This document shows positions 44,138 through 53,471 of a DNA stretch of 64,000 nucleotides, piece after piece. The notes below the pieces were generated by a model. It made no database searches. It was not told the origin of the DNA and saw only the letters and a program-made list of their open reading frames with translations. The translations under genes and the position numbers were made by a program. Source of the DNA: JAIBBV01 sp044347745 (GTDB lineage Bacteria; Bdellovibrionota_C; UBA2361; JAFLCA01); NCBI GenBank assembly GCA_044347745.1, contig JBIKUD010000016.1, positions 1-64,000 of the forward strand. Direction: 5' to 3'. Each line of letters starts with the position of its first letter. Positions within the stretch are counted from its first letter, which is position 1.

Positions 44138-44442
44138 GAGGGATTCTCCTTTTGGGGAGGTGGGACTGCTGCCAAAGCACGAAGTGTGCCTTAGCAAACG
44201 AGACAAAACCAAAAGAGGAGTCGACTACAAGCCGGTCCTCGCGGAAGCAGCAGGATTTTGTGACGGGCAACTAAGGCAGATTTTGATGCAGCTTCAGCGA
44301 GGAGGCTTAAGTAGTCTCTATCTTCTACCGCAAAAGAAGCGAGAAGGACCGCGGCCCAAAATGGGCGAGACGATTACCATACGCCCATCAGTAGTCTTAG
44401 GCAATTAAAACTATGTGAACAGGGCCCTAAGGCGCAAAGATC
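44138..44442. other. 305-bp gap between the GC-rich gene and serS
   Basis: The promoter of the GC-rich gene should lie here. A GCACGAAGTGTGC hairpin is near 44177-44189 and a GGGCG...CGCCC pair at 44363-44386. Composition falls back toward the genome average over this stretch. A plus-strand frame of 90 codons (44136-44408) lacks protein-like features and I do not call it. Confidence 0.4.
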
Positions 44443-45735
44443 TTAGCGGTTTTTAGGATTTAAGGTGTTTTTGCCAACCCAGGCCCGTAAGGGTTCTGGA
44501 ACCAAAACCGACCCATCTGCTTGCTGAAATTGCTCTAAAATGGCTGGAAACAAGCGACTCGTGGCAAGTCCCGATGCATTTAAGGTATGCAGCAAGGTGT
44601 TTTTTCCAGTTTTGGAGTCTTTAAATCTAATATTGCCGCGGCGTGCCTGATAGTCTCTGGCGTTGGAGGCTGAGCTCACTTCTTTATAAAGGTTCATGCT
44701 CGGGAGCCACACTTCTATGTCATAGGTTTTTGCCATTGAGGCGCTGCAATCGGCGGCGGCTAGTTTTGAGACCTGATAGTGCAGCCCCAGGCCTTGCATC
44801 AGGCTTTCTCCCCTGCCGATCATTTCTTCTAGCAGCGAGTCTGACTCCTCTGGGCGGCAATACATAAAGAGCTCAACTTTATTAAATTGATGGCCTCTTA
44901 CCATGCCCCGTTCGCTGGCTCCGTAGCCACCGGCTTCCTTTCTGTAGCAAGGAGTGTAGCTGTAGTATTTCTTAGGAAGCTCGGCATCCTGCAAAATTTC
45001 ATCACGGTGAATATTTACCAGTGAAGTTTCAGCAGTTGGAATTAAAAACTGCATTTGCGATTTATCTTCGCTGTCTTTTTTAAGCAAGAACACATCTTCT
45101 TCAAACTTAGGAAACTGCCCCGCCGTATAGCCTCCCGCAAAATTTAATAAGTGCGGGGGCAATATAAACTGATATCCAGCTTTACGGTGGGAGTCGATAA
45201 AGTAGTTAAGCAAAGCCCACTCAAGCAAAGCCCCGTCTCCTGTGTACATCCAAAAGCCGTTGCCACCTAATTTGACGCCGCGATCGTAGTCAATAAGTCC
45301 AAGGTTTACAGCTAAGTCCACATGATCTTTAGGCGTAAAAGCAAATTCAGGCTTTTTGCCAATGGTGCGAATAACTTTGTTGGCTTCTTTGCCGCCGGGA
45401 ACTACATCGTCAGCGGGCAAGTTTGGCAAAGAGGCAAGAAAATTATGAATTTTTGCATCTAGCGCATTTTTTTGCTCGTCGAGTGCCTTAATTTTGTCGC
45501 CGGTGCCCTTCATTTCCTCCAGCAAAGCAGAGACATCTTCGCCTTTCTTTTTGAGCATCGGAATTTCTGCCGACACTTTGTTGCGGCGTGAGCGCAAATT
45601 TTCAACGTCAGTGAGTAAGCGCCGTGATTCTTCGTCCCAGGACAAGAATTCAGTGAAATCTACATCGAATAGTTTTTTCTTAAGGCCGGCAATGACGCCT
45701 GCGGGATTGGTGCGGATAAGTTGAATGTCTAACAT
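44443..45735 (-). CDS. serS: Seryl-tRNA synthetase
   Basis: 430 aa, standard length. It charges tRNA-Ser (and tRNA-Sec if present). The N-terminal coiled-coil arm (about 30-105, LLTDVENLRSRRNKVSAEI) is followed by the class II core: motif 2 FNKVELFMYCRPEES region with CYRKEAGGYGASERGMVRGHQF, a serine-binding TAETSLVNIHRDEIL, and motif 3 NASGLATSRLFPAILEQFQ. The unknown gene at 45.8 kb ends 36 bp upstream of its start, so the two may be transcribed together. Confidence 0.97.
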   Translation of the reverse strand: MLDIQLIRTNPAGVIAGLKKKLFDVDFTEFLSWDEESRRLLTDVENLRSRRNKVSAEIPMLKKKGEDVSALLEEMKGTGDKIKALDEQKNALDAKIHNFLASLPNLPADDVVPGGKEANKVIRTIGKKPEFAFTPKDHVDLAVNLGLIDYDRGVKLGGNGFWMYTGDGALLEWALLNYFIDSHRKAGYQFILPPHLLNFAGGYTAGQFPKFEEDVFLLKKDSEDKSQMQFLIPTAETSLVNIHRDEILQDAELPKKYYSYTPCYRKEAGGYGASERGMVRGHQFNKVELFMYCRPEESDSLLEEMIGRGESLMQGLGLHYQVSKLAAADCSASMAKTYDIEVWLPSMNLYKEVSSASNARDYQARRGNIRFKDSKTGKNTLLHTLNASGLATSRLFPAILEQFQQADGSVLVPEPLRAWVGKNTLNPKNR

Positions 45736-45770
45736 AATTCAATAGTTATACGGCTGCGGCGATTAGTCAG

Positions 45771-46910
45771 TCAAGCCAAGCGAGTATGGTTTTCTTGAAG
45801 AAATTCAATGATTTCGTAGCATCCATTCGATTTCAGAAGCTTAATTTCAATAGGCTCGTTTCCGCCAGGAGCTGAAAGTAACAGTGGTGCCGGTCCACAG
45901 AATTTATGGGCCCAGACAAATCGCAGATATTGTTGGAGGTCAAGGTCAAGTGAAATCGCCGTTTGCGTTTGGAGTCCGGCTGGACGTTCCCGTTCTGGTA
46001 TTTTAATTCCAGAAAGTTCTAGTCGTTTGTGGCCTAGCAGTAAGATATTTTCTGGAGATACTCCGGCAGAAACCAAGTCGTCACGAAGTTCAGCCATTTG
46101 CTGCTCGGTGGCATTTGCTTGCAGCAGGATGGCCCGTCCTTTTACTTGGGTGGGCGGAAAAGGGGCCAGCACGGCTACCAACTTAAAAAATTGCATTTTC
46201 CCTGTGACAAGATCTCGATTGAAAATAGGAGAGTCGTGGTAAAGCACTTTAATTTGAACATCAACTGGTCCTATCTTGCTCGCAGATGCTGAATCGGCGC
46301 ATTGAATATCAAACCCCTGGCTGCCGCGACGCAGAGGTACTCCTAGTTCACCTATAAGACTAGAAATGAGTGCAGGAATAAGCTCGTCACGGACGACTCT
46401 AGCGGTTTCAGCCCGCGCTCGATCGGGTGAAATTTTGTCCAAATCTTTTGGCAGCCTGTCGTGATCGTGGATAAGGTCCTTAAAAAAATCACCGCCATTA
46501 AGCTTATCGAGAAGCTCTTGCTTAAAAATAGCACTGGAGAGGCTGTGGATAAGGCTTTGTTGGTCATTGGATGTGAGAACTGCCAATTGAAACCCACTGT
46601 CGGAGTGGAATGAGAATCTAAGTGTTCCGGAAACAATGCGTAAGGCCCTATCAAACTGAATGTAGGGCGCTAGATGTGGCGCGTTGGTTAGTTCCGCCGC
46701 CTCTTGTGTCGGTATGCCAAGCGCATGAGCCCACTGTTTGTGAATTCGAGCTTCAAGATGTGCAGGTAGTTCTTCTAAAGCTGAGAGGGAAAAAGCGGAG
46801 TCTCCAAACACCAATACATTCGGAGCTTTCGGAATAGAAAGTTCTCCAGTTGCTTGAACAACAGGAACGGAAACTGGCGCGCGTAGTGGCTGGTGCATTT
46901 TGTCTCCCAT
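45771..46910 (-). CDS. Conserved-looking protein of unknown function
   Basis: 379 aa, soluble, no membrane segment. Its middle has a charged stretch (LNGGDFFKDLIHDHDRLPKD) and the region VDVQIKVLYHDSPIFNRDLVTGKMQFF; no catalytic motif is recognisable. Two ATG codons near the start (46910 and 46898) are both possible. It sits between serS and hddA in a minus-strand run with gaps of 36 and 52 bp, so it is probably in the same transcription unit. I could not assign a family. Confidence 0.55.
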   Translation of the reverse strand: MGDKMHQPLRAPVSVPVVQATGELSIPKAPNVLVFGDSAFSLSALEELPAHLEARIHKQWAHALGIPTQEAAELTNAPHLAPYIQFDRALRIVSGTLRFSFHSDSGFQLAVLTSNDQQSLIHSLSSAIFKQELLDKLNGGDFFKDLIHDHDRLPKDLDKISPDRARAETARVVRDELIPALISSLIGELGVPLRRGSQGFDIQCADSASASKIGPVDVQIKVLYHDSPIFNRDLVTGKMQFFKLVAVLAPFPPTQVKGRAILLQANATEQQMAELRDDLVSAGVSPENILLLGHKRLELSGIKIPERERPAGLQTQTAISLDLDLQQYLRFVWAHKFCGPAPLLLSAPGGNEPIEIKLLKSNGCYEIIEFLQENHTRLA

Positions 46911-46962
46911 ACAGCCGAGACACCGGCACCACTCTATCCAGTTTGGACTAATAATTCGAGGC

Positions 46963-48024
46963 TTATTTTGATTCTACAAGCTCTCTAAATGCTTGGATCG
47001 GCTGAAACACACGAGAAATTTCTTCTGCTGTGTAATCGGCATCATGGTCAGCGAAAATAATTTGGCTGCCGGAGAATTCAAAATTAAATGGAACATGTAA
47101 AAAGCGATTGAGAGCTTCGCGGACACGGCGCTGTTTTGACGGAGGCACAAACAAAAGTAAGAATCCTCCCCCGCCCGCTCCAGTAAGTTTTCCACCGATA
47201 GCGCCAGCTTCCATAGCTTCAGCATGTAGAGTATCTACGTCTTTATTGGAAACTTGGTCACTAAAACCACGCTTCACGTCCCAAGCTTCATGCAATAACT
47301 CGCCAAAAGAAACTATGTCTTGGTTGCTATTTAAGATGGCGATGCTTTCATCTACCAAATCTTTCATTATGCGAAGCTGACGCTTTTTGGCTTCAATGGA
47401 CTGCACAAATTTTTGAGTCACATCTGAGCTCGTGCGCTTAATGCCTGTATAAAAAAGCATTAAATGCGAATTGAGTTCTTTAATGCGATCGCGTGAGAGC
47501 GTAATTGGAGTAACTGTAATTTCCCCAGTCGGGTGAAAATCTATGCGATTAAAGCCGCCGTACGCAGCCGAAACCTGATCTTGAGAGCCCACGTTTTCTT
47601 TCAGCACATTTTGTTCAATGTGAATGGCTTCCATGGCCAAGTCATGTTTATGAATTAATTTGCCTTTAAGCGCATAGGCAGCATTTAAGAGCCCAACAGT
47701 GAAAGAAGAGCTTGAACCCATGCCGCTTCTGGCAGGAAGGTCGCCAACGTGGTGAATCTCGATGCCGCGAGTAATTGAAAGATGGTCCATGACTGCGCGC
47801 ACAGCAGGATGCGAAATATCTTTCATTTCCTGCACGTTTTCTATCTTGGACCAAACGACGCGATGTTTATGTTCAAAAAATGGAGGCAAATTACGGCAAG
47901 TGAGGTAGCAGTATTTATCTATGGTGGTAGATACGACCGATCCGCCGTGACGATGGTACCAGGCGGGAAAGTCAGTGCCTCCGCCGAACAGAGAGACTCG
48001 ATATGGAGTTCTAGAGATAATCAT
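46963..48024 (-). CDS. hddA: GHMP kinase, D-glycero-D-manno-heptose-7-phosphate kinase type
   Basis: 353 aa. N-terminal ISRTPYRVSLFGGGTDFPAW, the GHMP ATP loop LPARSGMGSSSSFTVGLLNA and the C-terminal GGKLTGAGGGGFLLLF are the three GHMP motifs, in the sequence style of HddA. It would phosphorylate heptose-7-phosphate at C1 on the way to GDP-D-glycero-D-manno-heptose. hddC is 8 bp upstream and an SDR gene precedes it, as in Campylobacter capsule heptose loci. A related sugar kinase is the alternative. Confidence 0.88.
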   Translation of the reverse strand: MIISRTPYRVSLFGGGTDFPAWYHRHGGSVVSTTIDKYCYLTCRNLPPFFEHKHRVVWSKIENVQEMKDISHPAVRAVMDHLSITRGIEIHHVGDLPARSGMGSSSSFTVGLLNAAYALKGKLIHKHDLAMEAIHIEQNVLKENVGSQDQVSAAYGGFNRIDFHPTGEITVTPITLSRDRIKELNSHLMLFYTGIKRTSSDVTQKFVQSIEAKKRQLRIMKDLVDESIAILNSNQDIVSFGELLHEAWDVKRGFSDQVSNKDVDTLHAEAMEAGAIGGKLTGAGGGGFLLLFVPPSKQRRVREALNRFLHVPFNFEFSGSQIIFADHDADYTAEEISRVFQPIQAFRELVESK

Positions 48025-48032
48025 ACATGCCT

Positions 48033-48785
48033 CTACCTTTGAATAGATGCGTGTATCCCTGAAAAGAGTTCTTGTGCCTGTGCAAAAGATTGAGGGGTGC
48101 CAATGTCAATAAAAACAGCCTCTTGGGCACAATGGCCACAGAAATCAGGTCCAATCCACTGCGGAAACACCTCTCTTTCTAGCGACATATTTCTCCCAAG
48201 GGGCAATTTTTGGATTAGCGAACGGTGTATTAGATAAACACCGGCATTAATCCAGCCGTTCTCCTCCCCTAATCCCTTCTCTTCAAAGGATAAAATCTGT
48301 TGCTGGGCATCAAGCTTCACTTGCCCATAACGCCGAGCATCCGGCACGCTGGTAAGCAGCATTGAGGCTTTGGCCCCTTTTGCAAAGTGAAACCGAGCAA
48401 AATCTTCGAACGAAAACTTAGTGTACGAGTCGCCATTTAAAATTAATAAATAGTCAGTCTTAATAAGCTCAAGGGCGTAGCGTAGGGCCCCGGCTGTGCC
48501 TAATAATGACTTTTCTCGCGAATAACTAATTGCAATACCCCGATAGGTGTTTCCAAAATGAGATTCAATTTGTTCGGCAAGGTGACCTACGCAAATGACT
48601 GCGTTTTTTATTCCCGCTTCCACGAGCTGATCAAACACGTATTCAAGAAATGGGCGGCCTGAGACAGAAGCTAAGGCTTTTGGTTTGTCAGCAACTACGG
48701 AACGTAGTCTTGTTCCCAGGCCTCCGGCTAGAATTACTGCAGTGGTACAACTAGGGGCTTCTATGACGGAGGTTTCTGGGCTCAT
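48033..48785 (-). CDS. hddC: Sugar-1-phosphate nucleotidyltransferase, HddC type
   Basis: 250 aa. The nucleotidyltransferase signature AVILAGGLGTRLRSVVADKPKAL is at the start (15-35), then DYLLILNGDSYTKFSFEDF with the metal-binding Asp, and a WINAGVYLIHRSLIQ block. Next to hddA it most likely makes GDP-heptose from heptose-1-phosphate. Its stop is 8 bp from the hddA start and its own start 5 bp after the SDR stop, so the three are one operon. Confidence 0.87.
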   Translation of the reverse strand: MSPETSVIEAPSCTTAVILAGGLGTRLRSVVADKPKALASVSGRPFLEYVFDQLVEAGIKNAVICVGHLAEQIESHFGNTYRGIAISYSREKSLLGTAGALRYALELIKTDYLLILNGDSYTKFSFEDFARFHFAKGAKASMLLTSVPDARRYGQVKLDAQQQILSFEEKGLGEENGWINAGVYLIHRSLIQKLPLGRNMSLEREVFPQWIGPDFCGHCAQEAVFIDIGTPQSFAQAQELFSGIHASIQR

Positions 48786-48790
48786 GGGTA

Positions 48791-49729
48791 CTACACATTC
48801 TTAAGTGGGTTCCTCTTAAGGAACCGATATCCTTTGATTAATTCTTTGATGCCGTCATCTAAAGATCGTTTCGCTTCAAATCCGGCTTCTCGTAATCTTT
48901 GATTTGAAACAATGTAGTTACGTTTGTCTGGATCTGTACCTACTTCAGAAAAGTGAATGTAGAAGTTTGGGACATGTTCTTTAATTTTAAGGGCCAAACC
49001 CTCTTTTGATATGTTGGCTGAATCTAGGCCTACATTAAATGGACGTCCCAGCATACGAGAGCTGTTTTTTATGCAATGCATAAAGCAGTCAGCGACATCT
49101 CGTACATGCACAAAGTTGCGCATAAAGTCTTTTTCAAAAATGACCAAGTAACCTTCGCTCACCGCCATGTAGGTAAAGTTATTAACCAAAAGATCTATTC
49201 GAAGACGGGGCGACAAACCAAATACGGTTGCCAATCGTAACGTGATGGCATTCTCAGTGCTTAACACTTCAGCCTCAGCGTCACATTTTGTAGAACCGTA
49301 GAGAGAAATTGGCTCAAGTGGCGTTTCTTCTGTGCAGTGCACCGAGCCCGATTTTGTGCCGTAACCGCTATTAGTAGTGGGGTAAATCATCAGCTGATTT
49401 TTACTGCGCATGCGATTTATTTTTTTGATCGCTTCAAAGTTTACTTCCTTTGTCATCCACGGATCTCGATCGCAGGCTGGAGCTCCCACCAATGCTGCCA
49501 GCGGAATAATAACATCTGCGCCTTTGACCACCTTTTGTAGCAAACGCTCATCCCGCACATCGCCAAAAATGAATTCGTAGTTTGGATTTGAGCAAAAATG
49601 ATAATGCGGTTGTTGGCCAAAGAGTAGGCTGTCAACCACTGTTACTTTGTAGCCCGCCTGGAGTAAATGTTCGGTAAGAATTGAACCTAAATATCCTGCT
49701 CCGCCAGTTACGAGTACGCTTGTAGTCAT
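48791..49729 (-). CDS. NAD-dependent epimerase/dehydratase (extended SDR)
   Basis: 312 aa. NAD loop VTGGAGYLGSILTEHLL, then a GDVRDERLLQKVVKGADVI block, catalytic SLYGSTKCDAEAE (Y-G-S-T-K) and the RDVADCFMHCI segment. It leads the hddC-hddA operon; related SDRs in capsule loci modify GDP-heptose (C6 or C4 changes). The exact reaction is not readable. It starts about 190 bp from the divergently read rnhA. Confidence 0.88.
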   Translation of the reverse strand: MTTSVLVTGGAGYLGSILTEHLLQAGYKVTVVDSLLFGQQPHYHFCSNPNYEFIFGDVRDERLLQKVVKGADVIIPLAALVGAPACDRDPWMTKEVNFEAIKKINRMRSKNQLMIYPTTNSGYGTKSGSVHCTEETPLEPISLYGSTKCDAEAEVLSTENAITLRLATVFGLSPRLRIDLLVNNFTYMAVSEGYLVIFEKDFMRNFVHVRDVADCFMHCIKNSSRMLGRPFNVGLDSANISKEGLALKIKEHVPNFYIHFSEVGTDPDKRNYIVSNQRLREAGFEAKRSLDDGIKELIKGYRFLKRNPLKNV

Positions 49730-49919
49730 GACTTATCTCCTGTTATAGCGTTTCCCTTAGCTTTCAATCTGAAAGCATAAGTGAGAGTCCCATGGTCGCT
49801 TGAGACCAGGCTGCTGCGCTACACCCTAGTTTTGATGCTTTCAGGGGCAATCTAGATAAGGCCCAGGGGTTAAAGACAGTTGTGGATGGTATTGTGAATA
49901 AGTAATGTAAGTGGTTGAT

Positions 49920-50408
49920 ATGAATGATGATAGTTTGCCCCTTCGTATAGTGCTTCAAAAATATTCTGGGGGTCCCCAAACTGGGGTGTTTACTGACGGC
50001 GGGGCCAGGCCTAATCCAGGGCCTGGTGGCTGGGGCCTGGTTTGGGTTGAGGCGGGCAAGATTAAAGCGCAAAAACACGGCTCGGCGCCTGACACCACCA
50101 ATAATCGTATGGAGCTGACAGCCCTCATCGAAGCGCTTAAGACGCTACCGCCCGACACCGACGTTGATGTGTTTACCGATAGCGAACTATGCGTGAACAC
50201 GATTAATCAGTGGGCAAAAAGTTGGGAGCGTAATGGCTGGAAGCGTAAGTCTGGTCCGATTGCCAACCTAGAGCTTGTGAAAGAGCTGTATGCACTTAAG
50301 CAAGAACGACCAAATGTGCGGCTTAAATGGATTAAGGCGCATGATGGATCTCTATGGAATGAATATGTTGATTCCCTTGCGTCGGCTTGGACAAGGAGCG
50401 AGCTTTAG
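49920..50408 (+). CDS. rnhA: Ribonuclease HI
   Basis: 162 aa, the usual size. It cleaves RNA in RNA-DNA hybrids such as R-loops and primers. The acidic metal site is present: the Asp of GVFTDGGARPNPGPGGWG, the Glu of NNRMELTAL, the Asp of DVFTDSELCV, and the last Asp in LWNEYVDSLAS; the histidine loop reads KAHDGS. I prefer the ATG at 49920 (AGTGG just upstream) over the GTG at 49911. It is convergent with typA. Confidence 0.94.
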   Translation: MNDDSLPLRIVLQKYSGGPQTGVFTDGGARPNPGPGGWGLVWVEAGKIKAQKHGSAPDTTNNRMELTALIEALKTLPPDTDVDVFTDSELCVNTINQWAKSWERNGWKRKSGPIANLELVKELYALKQERPNVRLKWIKAHDGSLWNEYVDSLASAWTRSEL

Positions 50409-50620
50409 AAAATCTGCATCAGATAGCGGGACTCAGGTTTTGGAATCTTGTTGCGCTCGGGGTGCTCTGTAGCGAAAAATTTCCTGTGCTTGGTTCAGAG
50501 CACGGCCTGAGTGCAGGCCCGTGTCCAGCCATCTGCTGCCATTTCTCAGGAAACGTACTGGTTGCTGAGACTACTTACCAGGAAACAGTTTTCAGTAATT
50601 TCACCAAGCTCCGTTGCCAG

Positions 50621-50659
50621 AACCCATCTCAAATTTACGAATTATGAGATGGCTTCTAG
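50621..50659. repeat. Palindromic repeat related to the left-edge array
   Basis: Read on the minus strand it is CTAGAAGCCATCTCAT, AATTCGTA, then AATTTGAGATGGGTT. This is the same element as the CTAGAAGCC palindromes at 86-144 and 282-340, lacking the extra ATGATTCGT units. The arms CCATCTCA and TGAGATGG (50624-50652) pair perfectly. It lies between the convergent ends of rnhA and typA. Confidence 0.75.
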
Positions 50660-50667
50660 CCTTCGCT

Positions 50668-52461
50668 CTATTCAACTGGGCGCGGCAACACGCTCTTTCG
50701 AAGGCGAATATGCTGAGGTGTTACCTCAACCAATTCGTCGTCTCGAATGAACTCGATTGCTTTTTCAAGTGACATTGGTGCGACTGGCGTTAGAATAATA
50801 TTTTCGTCACGTCCGGCAGCACGAATATTGGTCAATTTTTTAGCGCGAGTAGCATTTACAAATAAATCATTCTCGCGATTGTGTTCGCCTACAATCATAC
50901 CAGCGTATACATCAACTCCCGGTGGCACAAAGAGTACTCCGCGAGGTTCAAGATGAAACAGACCGTAAGCAACTGACTGACCAGGTCTATCGGCAACGAG
51001 TGAGCCAGTTACACGACTTGGGAAATCTCCACGATACGGCTCATACCCTTGAAGATATGAGCTCATGATTCCTGTTCCCTTGGTGTCGGTCAAAAATTCG
51101 GTGCGGTACCCAATAAGCCCTCGTGACGGAATCGTAAATTCAAGCCGAGCTCTACCTGATCCATGGTTTACAAGATTCACCATCTTGCCTTTACGCTGGC
51201 TGAGTTTTTCGGTCACTGCACCAATAAAGCGCTCATCGCAATCGATAAACAAATGCTCAATGGGCTCAAATTTTTGGCCATTCTCTTCTTTGAAAATTAT
51301 CTGCGGGCGTCCCACGCAGAGCTCGTAGCCTTCTCGGCGCATGGTTTCAATAATGATAACCATTTGAAATTCGCCGCGACCTTTGACGATAAAACTTTCT
51401 CCATCTGGAGATTGTTCTACCTGGAGTGCCACATTGTGTTTCGATTCACGCATCAGGCGCTCGCCAACTTTGCTCGAAAGTACGTATTTGCCTTCTTTTC
51501 CGGCAAAAGGTGAGGTGTTGCCGAAAAAGCGCATGCTAATGGTAGGCTCGTCAACGCTGACTCGGGGAAGTGCTTTTGGATTCGTGCGACTGCAAATGGT
51601 GTCGCCAATTTCAATATTTTCAACACCTGCGAAGACCACCACATCTCCGGGCGCAGCGGACGGAACTTCAATGAGCTTGAGCCCCTGATAGGCCTGGAGC
51701 TTTAGATATTTAAGCGGGGCTGGAGTTCCTTCTTTCCCAATAAATGAAAGGCTTTCTTTGTTGGTTACTGAACCGTGACGAATACGACCAACTGCAAGAC
51801 GTCCTAAGTATTCAGAATAGGCGATGTTTGAGACAAGCATTTGAAATGGTTCGGTCTCGCCGTATTCTGGGCCTGGGATATGACTTAAAATTGTTTCAAA
51901 GAGTGGGCGCAAATCTTTCCCCTCTTCATCGAGAGAACGTTTTGCAATTCCGTCGCGGCCGATAGCATACAGCACGGGGTATTCAACTTGCTCGTCAGTG
52001 GCATCGAGATCGATAAATAGATTGAATACTTCGTCTAACACTTCCTGGACTCGGGCATCTTTTCTATCAATTTTATTGATGACCACGATAATTTTGAGTC
52101 CCGCCGAAAGTGCTTTCTTAAGCACGAAGCGAGTTTGCGGAAGTGGCCCCTCAGATGAGTCAACCAGCAAAATAGCACCGTCGACCATCATGAGTGCCCG
52201 TTCTACTTCGCCACCGAAGTCGGCGTGTCCAGGGGTATCTACGATATTAATTTTATTGTTGCCCCAGGTAATTGCGCAGTTTTTAGCGGCAATAGTAATT
52301 CCGCGTTCACGCTCGAGATCCATGCTGTCCATGAGTCGATCGGCAACCTGCTCGCCTTCACGGAACATTCCAGACTGTTTAAAGAGGTTGTCCACCAGGG
52401 TTGTTTTACCGTGGTCTACGTGGGCGATAATGGCGATATTTCTTATGTTTTCGGTACGCAT
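50668..52461 (-). CDS. typA: Translational GTPase TypA/BipA
   Basis: 597 aa from MRTENIRNIAIIAHVDHGKT, the usual TypA start; a frame five codons longer is possible. It is an EF-G-like GTPase that acts on the 70S/50S ribosome in stress and assembly. GTP motifs: AHVDHGKTTLVD (G1), GITIAAKN (G2), DTPGHADFGGE (G3), NKIDRKDARV (G4). The C-terminal domain (RGLIGYRTEFLTDTKGTGIM, YGLFHLEPRGVLFVPPG) is complete. Confidence 0.97.
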   Translation of the reverse strand: MRTENIRNIAIIAHVDHGKTTLVDNLFKQSGMFREGEQVADRLMDSMDLERERGITIAAKNCAITWGNNKINIVDTPGHADFGGEVERALMMVDGAILLVDSSEGPLPQTRFVLKKALSAGLKIIVVINKIDRKDARVQEVLDEVFNLFIDLDATDEQVEYPVLYAIGRDGIAKRSLDEEGKDLRPLFETILSHIPGPEYGETEPFQMLVSNIAYSEYLGRLAVGRIRHGSVTNKESLSFIGKEGTPAPLKYLKLQAYQGLKLIEVPSAAPGDVVVFAGVENIEIGDTICSRTNPKALPRVSVDEPTISMRFFGNTSPFAGKEGKYVLSSKVGERLMRESKHNVALQVEQSPDGESFIVKGRGEFQMVIIIETMRREGYELCVGRPQIIFKEENGQKFEPIEHLFIDCDERFIGAVTEKLSQRKGKMVNLVNHGSGRARLEFTIPSRGLIGYRTEFLTDTKGTGIMSSYLQGYEPYRGDFPSRVTGSLVADRPGQSVAYGLFHLEPRGVLFVPPGVDVYAGMIVGEHNRENDLFVNATRAKKLTNIRAAGRDENIILTPVAPMSLEKAIEFIRDDELVEVTPQHIRLRKSVLPRPVE

Positions 52462-52574
52462 GAAAATTCCAAGCAAGATTTAGGTGCCACACCTTACCTG
52501 CAATACAGTTTCACGTCCACATGAGGGCAAAAGTCGAATTTAAGTGGCTGATTTGGCAGATAAAGAGGAATTGT

Positions 52575-53366
52575 TCACATAAAACCTTCTTTTTGAAGTT
52601 CCTCTATTAAGAGGCATACCTCCTCTACGGGTAAAGCTAGCTTTTGGCTGAGAATTCTGGGCGAAGGGAGCTTTCCCTTGGCGAGAAGAGTCACGATTTG
52701 GCCACGTTTCTGTCGCCAGGATCCCTTAAATGGTGACTGACGCTGATAGTGGGCGCTGCGCTTATTAATAGATTTATGGATTTTTTTGAGGTGTACCCCG
52801 TAGTCCATAAGTCCGTAGTACCAAGTGCGCAAATTCTGTCTTGGTAGTGAGTTGCCAATCACTGCAAGAATTTCTCTGTCAGTGACATTTTGTCTGTCGC
52901 GGAAGAATGTGTGCAGATACACCGAACGGATGTTGGTTTCAATGAAAGAGGCTCGCGCTCCAAAGGCAAAAGTGGCAATCGCGGCAGCTGAGTATGGCCC
53001 TATTCCAGGCAATGCATCGAGCTCTTCGATTGAGTGAGGAACTTTGCCGGCATAACGTTCGCAGATTTCTTGTGCTGCTTTACGTAAATGCAACGCACGC
53101 CGGTTATACCCCAACCCTTTCCAAACTTTAAGCAAAGCAGGAGTTGTTGCTTGCGCTAAAGATGAGACGTTTGGATACATTTTAAGAAACGCTTCGTATT
53201 TAGGAACAACTCGGTCTGTTTGAGTTTGTTGCAGCATTATTTCTGACAAGAGGATGGCGTATGGATCTCGGGTTTGACGCCAGGGAAACACTCGTCCATG
53301 TTTTCTGAAGAACGTGCGAATTGTTCGTCTAAATTCAGAAATGTCTGGTGTCGCGGCCATAGGCAT
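52575..53366 (-). CDS. MutY-like HhH-GPD DNA glycosylase without iron-sulfur cluster
   Basis: 263 aa, shorter than MutY (about 350). The helix-hairpin-helix LPGIGPYSAAAI (119-130) and E42 in SEIMLQQTQ, the MutY catalytic Glu region, are kept. The aspartate that attacks the sugar in MutY aligns with E143 (FIETNIRSV), and the four cysteines of the Fe-S loop are absent: after MDYGVHLKK comes NKRSAHYQRQSPFKGSWRQK. I know this layout from MutY-like proteins of several uncultured lineages, so it is a genuine subfamily, probably base-excision repair with uncertain substrate. No MutT-like C-terminal domain is present. Confidence 0.82.
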   Translation of the reverse strand: MPMAATPDISEFRRTIRTFFRKHGRVFPWRQTRDPYAILLSEIMLQQTQTDRVVPKYEAFLKMYPNVSSLAQATTPALLKVWKGLGYNRRALHLRKAAQEICERYAGKVPHSIEELDALPGIGPYSAAAIATFAFGARASFIETNIRSVYLHTFFRDRQNVTDREILAVIGNSLPRQNLRTWYYGLMDYGVHLKKIHKSINKRSAHYQRQSPFKGSWRQKRGQIVTLLAKGKLPSPRILSQKLALPVEEVCLLIEELQKEGFM

Positions 53367-53471
53367 AAAATAAAGTAGCTGACGAGGATCTCTGTAGTTC
53401 CTATCGTATGGAGCTGGCTCGCAGATATCAAGTTCGCGAATTGGATAAGATTGAATTGGGTACTGTCTTGG

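Noticed and set aside
43218..44408. Several plus-strand frames in the GC-rich islet
   Set aside because: High GC gives long open frames on all strands; only the minus-strand frame has a ribosome site, sensible composition and a terminator.
50621..50659. Terminator for typA
   Set aside because: The stem is good but there is no T run on either strand, and it belongs to the dispersed palindrome family.
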